This document shows, one piece after another, positions 33,989 to 46,691 of a stretch of DNA of 64,000 nt. The translations under genes and the position numbers were made by a program. The notes below the pieces were generated by a model. It was not told where the DNA came from. It did not search any database and worked only from the letters and a program-made list of their open reading frames with translations. The DNA is from Daphnia pulex (Eukaryota; Arthropoda; Branchiopoda; Diplostraca; Daphniidae): the NCBI RefSeq assembly GCF_021134715.1, contig NC_060024.1, positions 7,130,001 to 7,194,000 on the forward strand. The letters run 5' to 3'. The stretch's first letter is position 1, and every line of letters starts with the position of its first letter.

Positions 33989-34720
33989 CTTGCATGTAGC
34001 TATATGAGTTGGGGGCTGGCAATAACATATGTTCTTTTCTCTTGAAAGACCATAACCTTTCGGCATCCGATAATGGCTTATGCGGTGGCTACTCAAGCTG
34101 AAGATTGACGTAAAGGTCTGAAATTACAAAAAAAATTATAATTGAAATATGTAAGAGTGGATGATTAAATAGTTACCTTCCCACAATAATCACATGCGAG
34201 AATGGGTGAGTTGGGACAAACTTCAACGCTGGAACTAGGAATTTGACCCAATACTCCCTCAGCCTGATTGTCCTGAAATTTAAAACATGAACATGAATTA
34301 GAAAATCATACCCCAGGTAAAAGCATTGTGGATTGCAGATTGCAGGACTTCTTTCCCCTCGATCAACAATGCTATTCACCTAGGGAAGATTGCTGTTGGC
34401 AGCTGAGGGTTGGTGGGTGGCTCGACTTCCATGATTTAGAAGGAACTGTGTATATAAATCAAAGTTTACCAAACTTACCTCTAGCGTAGTCTTCTTCAGT
34501 TTTTTTACACACATAGACAGGTTCTTTAGTCGCCTGTTAAGCTTCAGGCTGGCCATGGTAGTTCCAATTTTCTTCAACTTCTGGATTTCTTTTGCTAAAG
34601 GTAAGTTTGAATGAGGTTAAGAATGAGTTATTACTTTAAAAAATAATGTTACTTACCATCTTTGTTTAGTTTATCCACCCTTTTCTCTATCTCGCCTAAA
34701 TCCTGGGTAAAATTTGATTC
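33989..34720 (-). pseudogene. C2H2 zinc-finger gene fragment (longest copy)
   Basis: Minus-strand exons with good splice sites: about 34594-34486 (KLKKIGTTMASLKLNRRLKN, basic and probably helical), about 34454-34383 (PPTNPQLPTAIFP), 34272-34177 (DNQAEGVLGQIPSSS... ending CDYCGK) and 34117-33989 (TFTSIFSLSSHRISHYRMPK). The last two join in frame to one C2H2 finger, CX2CX12HX4H, split by an intron. Upstream exons are absent. The 72-bp exon has a stop in one frame and does not join cleanly, so this may be a dead fragment or a gene I have mis-spliced. Its family is unknown. Confidence 0.5.
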
Positions 34721-34732
34721 CAGTATTTGGAT

Positions 34733-35102
34733 TGGTATTGGTATTGGTAGGATTAGGTGCGTCTGCTATGTTTAGCAGACATCTGGTCTTCAACTAGATG
34801 ACCTTCTTGCACCGACGAGATATTTTTTCTATTGATTTTTTTGAGCGATGGCGTGAGCAGTGTAAGTGTTGTATTGTATTGTGTGGAAGGAGCCCCAAGA
34901 AGGGGGATGGAAGTACCATCATTGTGTACGATTTGGCGCTAGTGCCTGCCTTTTTAGGAAGAGATCTGTATTGTATGTGTAGTGGTAGTGCCCGGGTATG
35001 GGAGCAACTATGCTCACCGGGAGAGTCGAACTCAGGTCTCAAGGTGCTCCCCGATCACCAAGCGACGCCTTATCCAGCTCACCTACCCGCCCCCCCCCCC
35101 CC
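34733..35102 (-). mobile_element. tRNA-derived SINE with 13-bp target duplication
   Basis: Flanked by a perfect 13-bp direct repeat, CCAGTATTTGGAT, at 34720-34732 and 35103-35115. On the minus strand the 5' part has a pol III A box (TAGGTGAGCTGG near 35084) and a B box (GAGTTCGACTC near 35030), like a tRNA head. The 3' end is a short ACCAAT/TACCAA microsatellite tail at 34733-34755. This is the standard structure of a SINE mobilised by LINE machinery. A C-run lies at the 5' junction. Confidence 0.85.
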
Positions 35103-35115
35103 CCAGTATTTGGAT

Positions 35116-35426
35116 ATCCATGTCAATTCAGAGTTCAGACGTCAAAAACAAACACTTAAGGAAAAAGGATTGTTTATCGATATTTAACTTTAAATCGATA
35201 TCCATTGTTTATTTATAATATTTAATTACTTTATGTTATGGAAATTTTTTACAATTCTATTTAAATTATTACACACATTTATTAATTTAAATAAAAATTG
35301 TCATAAATTTCCATAAAATGAAGTAAGTAAACAATATATATCGATCCAAGTTAGTATCGATACCGAGACAGACCGATTTTAAAGTTATCGTGTGGTCCTT
35401 TGGGGCATCAGATTTTACGTTTCAAA
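35116..35426 (+). promoter_or_regulatory. RBM22 upstream region with a block shared with the tandem units
   Basis: This is the promoter-proximal and 5' leader region of RBM22. Positions 35376-35418 (ATTTTAAAGTTATCGTGTGG... to GATTTTAC) match 28034-28076, and the same site in the other two units, with one mismatch in 43 bp. The block ends 8 bp before the RBM22 start codon. Sequence to its left is unrelated to the tandem unit. Which copy is ancestral cannot be told from the window. Confidence 0.5.
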
Positions 35427-36955
35427 ATGGCGCTGTCGAAATCATCAAACACTTATGGACGTACAAGTTGGGAAGATTCGGTAATATTATACTATTTTGA
35501 TAGTTTAAAATTGAGACTGATACTAACCAGTGAATTAATTTAATATAATTTAGGAGTTTCCAATTCTCTGCCCAACATGTCTAGGAGACAACCCTTACGT
35601 TCGAATGGTGAATGAAACTTAACTTAAAAATGCATACGTTAACTATGTTTTTCGTAATTCTTATTCGTAATTCGGTTCCCCTAATTTTTTTTAGATGAAG
35701 GAAAAATTTGGCAGTGAATGTAAGATTTGTGTCAGACCTTTCACAACCTTCAGATGGTGCCCTGGTGCCCGTATGCGCTTCAAGAAAACAGAAATTTGTC
35801 AGACTTGTGCAAAACTTAAAAATGTCTGCCAGACTTGCTTATTAGATCTTGAATATGGACTTCCCATTCAAGTCAGAGACCAAGCACTTAACATTAAAGA
35901 CAATATTGCAAAATCTGATGTGAACAAAGAATATTTTATTCAAAATGCTGAGAAACAAGTAAGTTGAATGCTGCTTTGAAATGAATTTTTTACATTCATG
36001 CATTTTTATTGTTGACAGCTTTCTGCAACAGATCATGGTGTACCTGGAGCTGCTGGTGGTCCAGGAAAATCTCATCCTCCATCAGATCTTCTGATGAAAT
36101 TGGCACGCACAGCACCATATTATCGTAGGAACTTGCCACACATTTGTTCTTTCTGGGTGAAAGGTGAATGCAAAAGAGGAGAAGAATGTCCTTACCGTCA
36201 TGAAAAACCCACTGATCCAGATGATCCATTGGCTGATCAGAACATTAAAGATCGTTATTATGGCACCAATGATCCAGTGGCAGAAAAGCTCATGCGTCGG
36301 GCTGCCACTCTTCCTCGTTTGGATGCTCCTGAAGATAAGTCCATTACCACTTTGTATGTGGGTAACATTGGAGAGAAGATGTTGGAAAAAGAACTACGAG
36401 ATCATTTTTATCAGTACGGTGAAATTCGATCCATCACTATCGTTTCACGACAGCAATGTGCTTTTGTAACATACGTCACCCGCTCAGCTGCAGAATTGGC
36501 TGCCGAAGGAACCTTTAACAAACTAATTATTCAGGTACGGACCTTTTACTTTCTGGTTTCAATTCCCCAAAACTTATTCAAATTATTTGAAAATTTAGAA
36601 TCGGCGGCTTGTTATTCGTTGGGGTAAATCTCAAGGCAAACAGAATGTTCCTGGAACAACAAATACTGAAGCTGGAGCTCGTTTTGAACCTGTTCCGGGT
36701 CTTCCCCGAGCTTTGCCACATCCTGAAGAATTGGAGCATAACTTTTTCAATTTAGCTCCTACAAGCAATGCATACCCATCTCCTTATCCTCAATATCCAC
36801 CATCCACATATCCATTGATCGCTCCACCACCACCAAACCCCACACCAAATCAGGCGGAACTTCCAGTATTTCTTGCCGAAAGTCAGCAGGGCATCCATTA
36901 CCCTTCTCAGGATCCGACTCGTCTTGGCGCGATTAATAAGACACGACAAACATAA
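35427..36955 (+). CDS. RBM22: Pre-mRNA-splicing factor RBM22
   Basis: RBM22 (yeast Ecm2/Slt11) binds the U6 internal stem loop and helps shape the catalytic centre of the spliceosome in the nucleus. Exons: 35427-35480, 35554-35607, 35695-35958, 36019-36534, 36599-36955. All junctions are GT-AG and keep frame, giving 414 residues against about 420 in human. The start [12 protein letters not shown] is the family N-terminus. Residues 20-110 hold the Cys-rich zinc-binding region ([22 protein letters not shown]). A CCCH finger is at about 167-185 (CSFWVKGEC...CPYRH) and an RRM at 235-307 ([11 protein letters not shown]). A Pro-rich tail follows. The first two exons are only 18 codons each. Renalase lies tail-to-tail 140 bp away. 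Confidence 0.97.
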
Positions 36956-37095
36956 CGACAGAAATTTTCAGAATTACGATATGCTTGTCTGTAATTTTTG
37001 TATTTCCGTTTTTGAAATTTAAACTCTCACGATAAAATGTCCTGTAATTTATTTTATTTAATATCTATAAGTTTTTTTGCATATAAGGTTTTGCG

Positions 37096-38624
<1,529 letters not shown>

Positions 38625-40059
38625 ATCTGAAACAAATAAAGAATTGTGTTTGTATTGCAGACGTCAAATTAATTATTACTCAATGATAACATTGCTTAAA
38701 GCAACATTGTCATGTGAGATTTTTTAAAGCGATTGGATCATTTTCAGTTGCTGGGCCGAAAATGACTTGGTGTAAGGCTCCAGTTAAATTTACAATTTGA
38801 ATATGCTGATTTGGCTGGTTACAAAAGTCTCCGATTTAACAAGGTAACTTTACCGACTAGTAAAAATGTTACCTAAAAGAATATGAGAAATAGGGAAAGG
38901 ATTTTCACAATTTTGTTTGTATAACAGTTTTGGAAGTGTGGGGCTCTGCCAATTTCTAGAAAAAAGATTTATGTCTGTCTGGTATAAATGCCAAGTTCCA
39001 CGGATGTGAGAAAGAAAAAAGGCAAACGAAACTTTTCGTGTGTAGACTTTATGACAGAATCCGGTATTATTGTTGGTGGAACATATATATTTTTTTCAAC
39101 TCATCAAGCGAATGTTACGAATCGAAAAGTTAACGCCTTCACCAAGTCTGACGCGGCTTTCGGTGCGGGTATTAAAAAATACGTTGTAAATTATCGTTTC
39201 GAGTTTTTAATGGATACGCAGGTGAACATTTCAGCAGATACGGCCTTGGGCCCCGAAAACATATTTATAAATAATAAGAAAATGTAGACGAAAGAAAGAT
39301 GGCGCTGAGAGCGATTGTTGAAAAACAAAAGTTTTGTTTTTTTGCCAACTTGTATCGTACAGCAGGATTGAGAAAAAGTTGTTTTTGGGTGAAACCAAGA
39401 ATTTTGTCTTTAATGTCAATGCCGTGCATAGGAAAATGCAGTGATGAAATGGAATTGAAATACTAAAAGATCTTTTCAATGCATTTAGAGGACACAGTTA
39501 TCAACTCTCTTCTTTGACTCGCGTTTCGGGAAGAAAGCAAAAATAAAAAGGGAAGAAAAGCCTGGGGCTTGTATTTCGTTACTCCTCCTCCTTTTTGGGC
39601 CATTCGAGTGAGGAGTCAGAGTTTGTTGGGGGGTGGGGGAATGTTTCCTTAGTTCTTCCGATTGGATTTTTCCCAAGTCGACTATTCGAAAGTGAGCTGT
39701 CGACTGAGCTCCTCACATTTTCTCATCGGCTGTGCGTCATTTTAGACAGCGCGCGTTCATGTATACGCCGCCTTTCAATCACAGACGCTGACCCACGTGG
39801 TGTTGAATTTTTATATTGAAAAAAGAAAAGTGAAACCTGTTTGCATCAAGACATTGGGTCTTTCCCCAGCACGCTGCTGATATTTTTTCGTGTGCACTTG
39901 TGTGTCTTGTAGTGAGGGAAATCCCACAGTCAGCAGTTGCTAGTCGACCTGTGTGAATCATGTCCCACTGGCTACCGATTCCTATGATTGAACAAGTGTG
40001 AAATTCTTAAGGGGAAATCCCACTTCGTCATCCGTATCGCCACGTTACGTCAGCTGGTA
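38625..40059. other. Intergenic region with 5' leader of the zinc-finger gene
   Basis: The left part should contain the renalase 5' UTR and promoter. On the right, a good donor (CAGCTG|GTAAGTA at 40059-40060) pairs with an acceptor at 40518, defining a non-coding first exon of the next gene that ends at 40059. The open frame at 38988-39287 has no recognisable features and is not called. Confidence 0.45.
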
Positions 40060-40535
40060 AGTAAAAAAGAGACAATTTCTTGGGCTCTTGCAAACATTTT
40101 CTCGTCTCTACGCGTCATTAAGTTTTCTCAGATATAAAGGAGGGGGGGGGGAGTCTGCCATTTTGTACCTCCAGGGGGTTTCAACGGGTGGAAACTTTCG
40201 AAAAGGATGGGAAACTATTTCTTTGTGCTGCAGCAGGGCCATTTTTGGAAATGTACTAAAAACAACCTTTTTCATTATTGTTGTAAATATAATGAAAAAT
40301 TTCAACAGATGACAATCATTTCGATGAGGAATAAAAAAATGTTGAAGCAACAAATCGATGGATTTTCCCGTATGCAAATTAAGATTGAGATTTTCAGATA
40401 TTTTATTTTTAACTTGGGTTTTTATTAATTTCACAAGAAGGTGGTGTTATGGCATTAGGTGGCCACTGAGAAGAGAAACGTGATAGTACCCTTGGATGTC
40501 TTCAGTCTAATTACCCAGTTGATTCAACCCGTGCC

Positions 40536-42863
40536 ATGGAATACTCCAACGGGACAGCGGAGGCCTATCGATACCATTCATCCGCCACCTACGATACTTC
40601 CGCTTTCGTCGGTCAAGCCAGCGCCTACTGTGTCACCAGCAGCAATCTCTTGCCACCTCCTCATCCGTCTGAGGAGTTTCATCCGACCGCTAGCCGACGC
40701 TTTCATCCATATCTCCCTGGCGACCAGTCGATGGTCAATTCTGCCACAGCCGATCTCAATAACGGACACTTTAGGAACGGATTTTCCGCCGATCCCAACG
40801 TTTTTGATTCTCCTCATGGACAACCGGATCATCTCCAAACTCAACATCATTTCCCCCCGTTTCCCGATGTTTATCCACCTCCGCCCACCATCAAGACGGA
40901 GCTGAACGGAGGCGGCAATGAAACTGCAGAGATTCTCGACTTGGATTCCCACAAGGTTCACGTTTATCAACCTCCTGGAACCATCCAGTTGGGCCTCCCA
41001 CCTGCTCATCACCATCCGGGCGGGACTCTGGCACCGACGCCTCCCTACACTCCAGCCACTTCTGTCGGTTCAAATTCATCATCGATGGGTTGGATGACTC
41101 CAACGCCACCACTTCCATCTTTAGCTCAGCAGCCGCCACCACCACCACCACCATTGCATCCTCACGACTATCGACCCAATCCATTCCCGGCCTACGAGCC
41201 ATTGCCGATGCCCGTCATCAACGCTAATAATGGCAACAATGCAGCGACGACAACAAATGGAAATATTGCACCTGTCCCGAAATCCGCCCCTGGATGGAAA
41301 CCTAATGCACCATCGAATGGAAATGCCCAACCTTCAGGGGGAGGAAATCATGGGGGAGGTTCAGAGGCTCGTCGTCCAAAGACTTACAATTGTGAAGCCT
41401 GCAACAAGTGGTTTACATCCAGCGGCCATCTTAAACGTCACTACAATACGACACTTCACAAGAATGCCATTAAAGCCTCCGGTGGGAATACCCCGGCTGC
41501 TGGTGATGGACGCCGGTCGACCACACCATCCAGTCGGAGCACTGGCACACCCACCGTCAACAGTCCAGCTGGATCGGACGAGAAAACTATGGATGAGATG
41601 CCAATTCCAAGACCATCTCTTAACAGCAGTCCTAAAATTATTCCATCTTCGCCAGGCGATTATCATCCGCCGTCACAACAACCGCCTCCACCTCTCATTC
41701 ATCAACAACAACTTCAATCCGGCCCTCCACCACTTCAATCTTTGAGCAATAATAGCAACTATCCATCTCCTCAGCAGCAGCAGCAGCAAATAAATAATTC
41801 TACTTCCATGGATCCGTACCGTTTACCTTACTCAGCACCTGGGAATCCATCCGGAATGATGACGGTCGGTCCTACTGGCCCGGCGCCGCCACCACCACCG
41901 GGTGGTCATTTGCCATACTACTGCCCTCCTCCCGTTAGCCATTCCAATTATTCTCCATACCCTCAGCATGCGCAACAACACTTGCAACAACAACAACAGC
42001 AGCAACAGCACGTCTATCCTCAATCCAACACTATGGGCTATCCCCCAAACTCCATTGCCCCGCCCCCTAGCAGCAACGCCAACGTTCAGCAGCTGGGGGT
42101 GGGGCCAATTGCCTCGTCCCGCGGAATCATCCATCACCAACAACAACAGCAGCAGCAGCACTACCACCTCAATCATGAGCAGACATTTATCAACAACAAC
42201 AATACAATCATGGAACACGACAAAATTGGAAACAATGACGTTGAATTCGGCGGAATGGATTCGGACGCCTTTCTGATCAAATCCAACGATTCCGACTGCA
42301 GTGGAGGCGGAAGCGATGATTCTCCGGTCGGAAGTGATGACGCCGACTTGGATATGAGTGACGCCGAAGAGCCGGAGCGGTCAGCTATCAACGTGGTGAT
42401 GCCACCGATTAAACCCAACGGAGTAGCCGTCAAATCTCGTCCCATTGCCGTTGTGGCCGATAACGGCGGCACGGCTTCCGTCGGAACGTTTAAATGCACC
42501 CAGTGTGACAAGGCGTTCAATCGGGTGTGTTACCTGACTCAACATAACAACACGTTCCACAAAGGCGACAAGCCTTTCAAGTGCCACATGTGCGGCAAGC
42601 GATTTCCCAATGCGGAATTATTCGACCAACATCAGCAGAAACATGCCGGAGACAAGCCCTACAAATGTCCGTTGTGCCCGAAACAATTTAATCACAAGAC
42701 GGATCTGAGGCGTCACATGTGTCTCCATACGGGCCAGAAGCCTTTCATGTGCCAAGTCTGCAACAAGGGATTCATCCGCAAGGACCATATGGTCAAACAC
42801 GTTCAGACTCACACCAGACGGAACGCACTGCACGCTCATCCGCCACCCACAGCAGCATCTTAG
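40536..42863 (+). CDS. Large C2H2 zinc-finger transcription factor, uncharacterised
   Basis: A single coding exon of 775 residues, preceded by a 5' UTR intron (40060-40518). The start GCCATGG is in good context. Most of the protein is low complexity: Pro-, Gln-, His- and Asn-rich with several Gln runs (for example near residues 410, 485 and 535). One isolated finger is at about residues 285-308 (CEACNKWFTSSGHLKRH). An acidic stretch at about 590-615 (DDSPVGSDDADLDMSDAEEP) follows. Four clustered fingers occupy about 650-757 (CTQCDKAF, CHMCGKRF, CPLCPKQF, CQVCNKGF) with GDKPF/GQKPF linkers. The layout suggests a nuclear DNA-binding regulator with disordered activation regions. I could not assign an orthologue; a relative of Drosophila datilografo is only a guess. 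Confidence 0.9.
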   Translation: MEYSNGTAEAYRYHSSATYDTSAFVGQASAYCVTSSNLLPPPHPSEEFHPTASRRFHPYLPGDQSMVNSATADLNNGHFRNGFSADPNVFDSPHGQPDHLQTQHHFPPFPDVYPPPPTIKTELNGGGNETAEILDLDSHKVHVYQPPGTIQLGLPPAHHHPGGTLAPTPPYTPATSVGSNSSSMGWMTPTPPLPSLAQQPPPPPPPLHPHDYRPNPFPAYEPLPMPVINANNGNNAATTTNGNIAPVPKSAPGWKPNAPSNGNAQPSGGGNHGGGSEARRPKTYNCEACNKWFTSSGHLKRHYNTTLHKNAIKASGGNTPAAGDGRRSTTPSSRSTGTPTVNSPAGSDEKTMDEMPIPRPSLNSSPKIIPSSPGDYHPPSQQPPPPLIHQQQLQSGPPPLQSLSNNSNYPSPQQQQQQINNSTSMDPYRLPYSAPGNPSGMMTVGPTGPAPPPPPGGHLPYYCPPPVSHSNYSPYPQHAQQHLQQQQQQQQHVYPQSNTMGYPPNSIAPPPSSNANVQQLGVGPIASSRGIIHHQQQQQQQHYHLNHEQTFINNNNTIMEHDKIGNNDVEFGGMDSDAFLIKSNDSDCSGGGSDDSPVGSDDADLDMSDAEEPERSAINVVMPPIKPNGVAVKSRPIAVVADNGGTASVGTFKCTQCDKAFNRVCYLTQHNNTFHKGDKPFKCHMCGKRFPNAELFDQHQQKHAGDKPYKCPLCPKQFNHKTDLRRHMCLHTGQKPFMCQVCNKGFIRKDHMVKHVQTHTRRNALHAHPPPTAAS

Positions 42864-45105
42864 AAGAACAATCTCCCCCTTTTTTATTATTATTATTATA
42901 TTACTTTGACCTATTTTTCTTTGGTATTCTTTGTGTGTTTTCTTAGTTCCAGCGCCAATCAAAAAAAACATTTCCAATGACCTTTTTTAAACAAACAAAC
43001 AAACAAAATGACTCTTTTTAATGATGAAAACGGTTGTGCCTTATCATTTGCCAATATTGTGGACTTGAGACATTTGTTGACTTGGAATTCACTGGAGTGT
43101 AGCTATATCAGTTGTTTTGATGAATTTGTTGATTGTTGTGTAAAAAAATTACAGGTGGGCATGACATTTTGCGCAACAGCATTGACCTTGCATGACGAAA
43201 GAATATTTCGACAAGCTCCTCTACCTCATTTGCCCAATCTGTTTTTTATTTTCTATTTTCAAAACCACAAAATGAAATTTATCTTGGCCAACCTTTTTTA
43301 TTTTTTCGCAGAACGGAGCTCTTAATGTGTTGACAGACATTCCATTGTTTCCGTGTGTGTGTGTGTGCCAGCTGGGGAGGTGAGGGTTGTGCCTCTCTTC
43401 CTCACCAATAGATATAGAATAATACTACCTCATTCCAAGATTTCGATTATGCCATTATCGGTTAGGTTAGTGTCTTTTTTAAAATGCCGATGAAATAAAA
43501 GAGGACCTCGCCTACTTTGAGATGATGAATTTCAACTGGACCCGCGCAGTTTATTCATTTGACATTTTTTTTTATTTTTTATTTTCTTCATGCTCGACTG
43601 TCGACATATTGTTTAAAAGCGCAATTCATCACTAATATAATTGACGTGTTTTTAGAAACCTACCTCTCCTTTGTTGGCATGGCCCCCATTCTCTTCCACT
43701 TTTTCTCCATGTAACGCACAAATGTTTGATGATATCCCGTCGTGCAACAGCAACAGACAAATAATATGAAATTTTCATTTTGTTTATTGGTTATTTCATT
43801 TCGTCATTACCCAATGAGATTGAAGAGAATAAAGTTTGGAGATGTAGAACGATGAATCGCAGTAAATTCAGTCTGACATTTGTCTAGCTTTGCCTTTTAT
43901 TTCATTTGAAAGACATATTTCTTTTTTAAAAAAAGAGCTTAATTTCGACTTTCCCCTCCTCGGTCGTTTTATTTCGGCCTTTTCCACACACAAATGAGCG
44001 GTGCTTTTTGGATATTTTTAAAGCCCGACACAAGTCTGCCATGAAATAAAAATAAAGACTAGTCTCCTTTTGTCGGATATCTTTCTCCCTCGTCTCTGTT
44101 CGTTTTTACAACCCTGTGCCTGTAGTATCGATAGGAAATAGTAGAGGGGGGCCATTTTATCAAGAGTTTAGGGAATACATTGGGAAAGGGAATGTCAGCA
44201 GGTGATTGAATATGTAGGGTGGAACTTGTTTTTTCCTTTTTTTTTACCACCCTCTTTAAATTTTCCACCTGGTCGACTGACCAATGTCCGAATAGCCCTG
44301 CTGTGGTGGGACGAGGGGAAAAAGAGAAAGAGAAGAAACGGCCTTGGGGGGAAAAAGAGAGGGTGGAAATGGCAAACAAACGAATAGTCGGGTGATGAGA
44401 GAATCGGATGAAGGGTTGTGGAAAAGAAAAAAGCAGCTCGATTCGAATTCTTTTTCCAATGAGGGGTGGAAAAATATACACACTCAAATACAAGGGCGGC
44501 TTTGTTGCTCCAGGCATTTGGCTGCACGACTTTTGGCGAAAACATTCCATGGAGGAGAACTTGTTCGGAATATATAATGATTTCGTTTTCTTCTTTCTGG
44601 AAAGAAATCATGTATTCTTCCTCATAGCTCTCAGCCTCATTTCAAATTCACACATATTTCTCCTTAGTAGCGTGGTGTTGTTTCCAGTCCCCCCCGATGT
44701 CGAAACTGAAGGGGAAGATGGCCTAATTTTAATCGGAATGTTTATACACATATCACTATCGCTAAATTACAACAAGAAGAAGAAGAAAGCCAGTCTGGCT
44801 TTTAGATTTCAGTCGGACCGGAATTTCCCTTATTATAGACCAGAGCAGTGCGCGCTTTTTCTTTATCTTATTTTTCTTTTTTTTTACAGTATATGGATAT
44901 TTTTTTATTGTATGTCTATTTGATTTATTGCATTGTATTAAATCGTTCTGTTTTTCTGGGGAGATGGGTTGTTGTTTTAATTACACTCTTTGTGTTGTGG
45001 TTCTCAGGCCGTAGATTGGCTGGGAAACCATTCAGCCTTGAGGGCCTTTTCTAGTCGACGAAACCTCTTCAAGGTCGCTTGCAATTTCCACATGCCAAAT
45101 GAAAT
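42864..45105. other. 3' UTR of the zinc-finger gene and intergenic DNA
   Basis: A candidate poly(A) signal AATAAA is near 43494, so the 3' UTR is probably about 650 bp. Simple repeats (CAAA)n near 42990 and (GT)n near 43354 occur. The open frames at 44059-44611 are low-complexity Phe/Ser/Pro sequence on pyrimidine-rich DNA and are not called. The right end should include the MPPE1 promoter and leader. Confidence 0.4.
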
Positions 45106-45180
45106 ATGGGAATCTTCAATGCAGAGTCATCTATCGTCAAACTATCACAGCACGTGGAAAACAACATTCCAAAACAAAAA

Positions 45181-46691
45181 ATGAATCGTTACATCTTTCT
45201 GATTACGTTTTTCATCTGTCTTGTATTCTTTTTTTGCGAGTATTTAATCTACTTCATTGTACAGTTTCAGGTAATAAAACTTGTTTCTAGCTTTTGAACT
45301 TTGGCTCTGATCCTGTTTGTGTGTCTGTAAATTTGTAGTGTGATTGGCCGGCATTGTCACAGAACAATCAAAGTCACCAACTTCGGGCTTTAATACTAGC
45401 CGATACTCATCTTTTAGGACCTTACCGAGGGCATTGGTTTGACAAGTTGAGAAGAGAATGGCAAATGTCTGTTAGTTGGTCAGCTGCAAATACCCTTCAT
45501 TCACCAAAAGCAGTTTTCTTTCTTGGTACAAACAATGAAACCAATAAACATTTATTTCACATTCAAATTTTAATTGGTTTTAGGTGATATCTTTGATGAA
45601 GGAAAGTGGGCCAATCAAAATCAATATGAAGACTATGTAGAAAGATTCACACAATTATTTCCATCCAACAGTCCTCATTATGTTTTAGTAGGTAATCATG
45701 ATGTTGGATTCCATTACATGTAAACTATATTTTTATACTTTAATATAAATGAAATCAGAATCAACTAATATACTTACTCTCCTAGGATGGATGACATTAA
45801 GCTAAATAGGTTCTATCAAACATTCAACCTATCATCATCTGACATCTTCAGGGTTGGAGACATTCCTTTTGTTACTGTTAATAGTATGGCAATGGAAGGA
45901 GATGGATGCCACATTTGTAAAGAAGCTGAGAAAAGGATAACTTCAATAGCATGTAACCCACTGTTGTAGTCTTTTGGTTAAATTTTGACATTTGATTATG
46001 TTTTGTTAGTCATTCTTTTTCAAATACTTAGCTGGTCTGAAAGCTAATGAAAAACCAGTATTACTACAGGTAAAAACAATTCTCATAAATATTAATAAAA
46101 AAGTATAGTTTAACACTAGCATGGTTTAACAAGGTTTTTTTTAGCATTTTCCTCTATTCAGGAAATCTGATGAATCTTGTCAAGGTGAAGATTCTGCACC
46201 AGACGAAGAAAAAGTCGTAAATTTTCGTCCGAAATTTGACTGCCTTTCCAAAACTTCATCTAATTGGGTAAGAAAAAGTTCAAATCATTTTCACTTAGTT
46301 TCAAATTATCTCTTCTTTACTTTGTTCAATTTAGTTATTGAGAAATCTCAAGCCGCGCGTTGTTTTCTCCGGTCACACGCATCACAGTTGCGTATATAAT
46401 CACAGCGGAGTGACAGAGTTCTCTGTTCCGTCATTCAGCTGGCGGAATCGCAATAATCCCAGTTATTTATTGGTACATACATTATTCAATAATTATAATC
46501 CTATATAGCTTCTAAATGTGAAATCGTTATAGGTCACCATATCTACAGATGAATATGCGGTCTACAAGTGTTTTATGCCAAAAGAATCTACTGTCATCAG
46601 AATTTACGTAATATTTGTAATTGTTTTGATGATAAGCAGTATATTTTTTGGCTACAAACGATTTCGAGCACGTCACGTAAAAACATTGTAA
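45181..46691 (+). CDS. MPPE1: Metallophosphoesterase 1 (PGAP5-like)
   Basis: MPPE1/PGAP5 is a Mn-dependent phosphoesterase of the secretory pathway that removes an ethanolamine-phosphate from GPI anchors so GPI proteins can leave the ER. Exons: 45181-45270, 45339-45525, 45584-45719, 45786-45952, 46032-46069, 46145-46267, 46335-46472, 46533-46691, giving 345 residues. An in-frame upstream ATG at 45106 would add 25; I prefer [10 protein letters not shown] because it begins the signal-anchor helix directly. Metal-binding motifs: [23 protein letters not shown] and SGHTHHSC, with [13 protein letters not shown] nearby. A C-terminal membrane helix ([17 protein letters not shown]) and a short basic tail complete the topology. 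All junctions keep frame. Confidence 0.93.

Larger units (their letters stand above)
32153..34243 (+). repeat. Tandem unit 3 of 3
   Basis: Near-identical to units 1 and 2; one difference is CTAAGTTCAT for CTAAGATCAT near 33071. At its right end GGAACTAGGAATT continues into the rest of the zinc-finger gene instead of the filler. This unit therefore keeps the original right flank, and units 1-2 carry the truncated version. Confidence 0.9.

Noticed and set aside
35100-35420. Repeated ATCGATA motifs upstream of RBM22 as a satellite
   Set aside because: Only a few copies of TATCGAT occur, irregularly spaced; they may be promoter elements but the evidence is thin.
38988-39287. 99-residue plus-strand open frame
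   Set aside because: No recognisable motif, no splice or poly(A) context, and it lies in the upstream region of other genes.
40578-42520. Long minus-strand open frames across the zinc-finger gene
   Set aside because: They are antisense shadows of the GC-rich, repeat-coding 775-residue gene and have no domain of their own.
44059-44611. Overlapping minus-strand frames of 163 and 138 residues
   Set aside because: Composition is Phe/Ser/Pro-rich from pyrimidine-rich DNA. Several frames are open at once, which is typical of low-complexity sequence.
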